Positions 63,831 through 64,000 of a stretch of DNA of 64,000 nt are shown one piece after another. The notes beneath the pieces were generated by a model that did no database searches, was not told the DNA's origin, and saw nothing but the letters and a program-made list of their open reading frames with translations. A program made the position numbers and the translations under genes. The stretch is from Haemaphysalis longicornis (lineage: Eukaryota > Arthropoda > Arachnida > Ixodida > Ixodidae): positions 135,363,399 to 135,427,398 of the forward strand of contig CM023454.1 of NCBI GenBank assembly GCA_013339765.2, in the 5' to 3' direction. Position 1 is the first letter of the stretch. Every line of letters begins with the position of its first letter.

Positions 63831-64000
63831 TAGTTTAAGAAAGCTAGAGCACTAATACAGAAAGCGTTAACAAAGCCCAATCCAGCCAAACAACAAGGAA
63901 TGCCGACAAAGAAAATTGCTTTGAATTCGAATTTGTGCCTTTCAAAATATTGGAAATAAAAAAAATTGTGCAGCAAAACAATAAACAAAAGAATAAAGGA
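63831..64000. other. unannotated DNA to window end
   Basis: AT-rich, no feature recognised. Confidence 0.4.

Overview
The window looks like an intergenic or intronic, repeat-choked piece of an arthropod nuclear genome, most likely a hard tick (Ixodidae). The basis is recollection of tick-typical dispersed repeats, not a search: tRNA-headed repeats with a GCCGGTAGCGTAGTGG head, a gggtttaacg repeat, a non-LTR 3' end reading ttgccctgcagtgggc followed by (GATGAT)n, and Gypsy and Penelope-like elements. There are no bacterial operons or Shine-Dalgarno sites, and I recognise no host protein-coding gene. Every convincing coding region belongs to a transposable element. One 100-N assembly gap lies at 56295-56394.

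Layout. 1-12 kb is AT-rich with few landmarks. It holds a tandem 46-bp repeat, two weak tRNA-like heads, the first copy of a dispersed repeat, and a 3.9-kb hAT-type fold-back element (7477-11378) with a nearly perfect 8-bp target duplication. 12-22 kb holds a CpG/GC-rich promoter-like island (12.05-12.53 kb), further copies of the dispersed repeat, two MITEs (the one at 19915-20350 has a perfect 8-bp target duplication), and a solo Gypsy LTR (20524-21481, 4-bp target duplication). 22181-28515 is a full-length but inactivated RNase H-bearing non-LTR retrotransposon on the minus strand, bounded by a 14-bp duplication and itself interrupted by a 711-bp terminal-inverted-repeat element. 30085-35223 is an old LTR element with about 1-kb LTRs that has gag and a decayed protease but no recognisable reverse transcriptase.

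35-61 kb is a nest of elements built around (AT)n tracts: a 5'-truncated Gypsy with an intact 1,250-codon pol frame (35.96-39.81 kb); a Penelope-like element with about 750-bp inverted ends (39.9-43.98 kb); a non-LTR 3' end; a tandem array of about 450-bp units with tRNA-like heads (45.59-46.74 kb); a complete Gypsy with two 424-bp LTRs (46747-52732, minus strand); a decayed third Gypsy running into the assembly gap; and a gag-protease Gypsy remnant closed by an inverted LTR (58277-60823). 61.0-63.24 kb is a second Penelope-like element, with an intact reverse-transcriptase catalytic motif and a GIY-YIG endonuclease. The window ends with an isolated copy of the 5' end of the 22-28 kb retrotransposon family.

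There is no pathway linking these genes. Each element encodes its own mobility functions and almost all are broken. The Gypsy pol at 35.8-39.5 kb is the only long frame with all the catalytic residues I looked for. The most interesting material is structural: recurrent fold-back arrangements, repeated insertion into (AT)n, and datable nesting.
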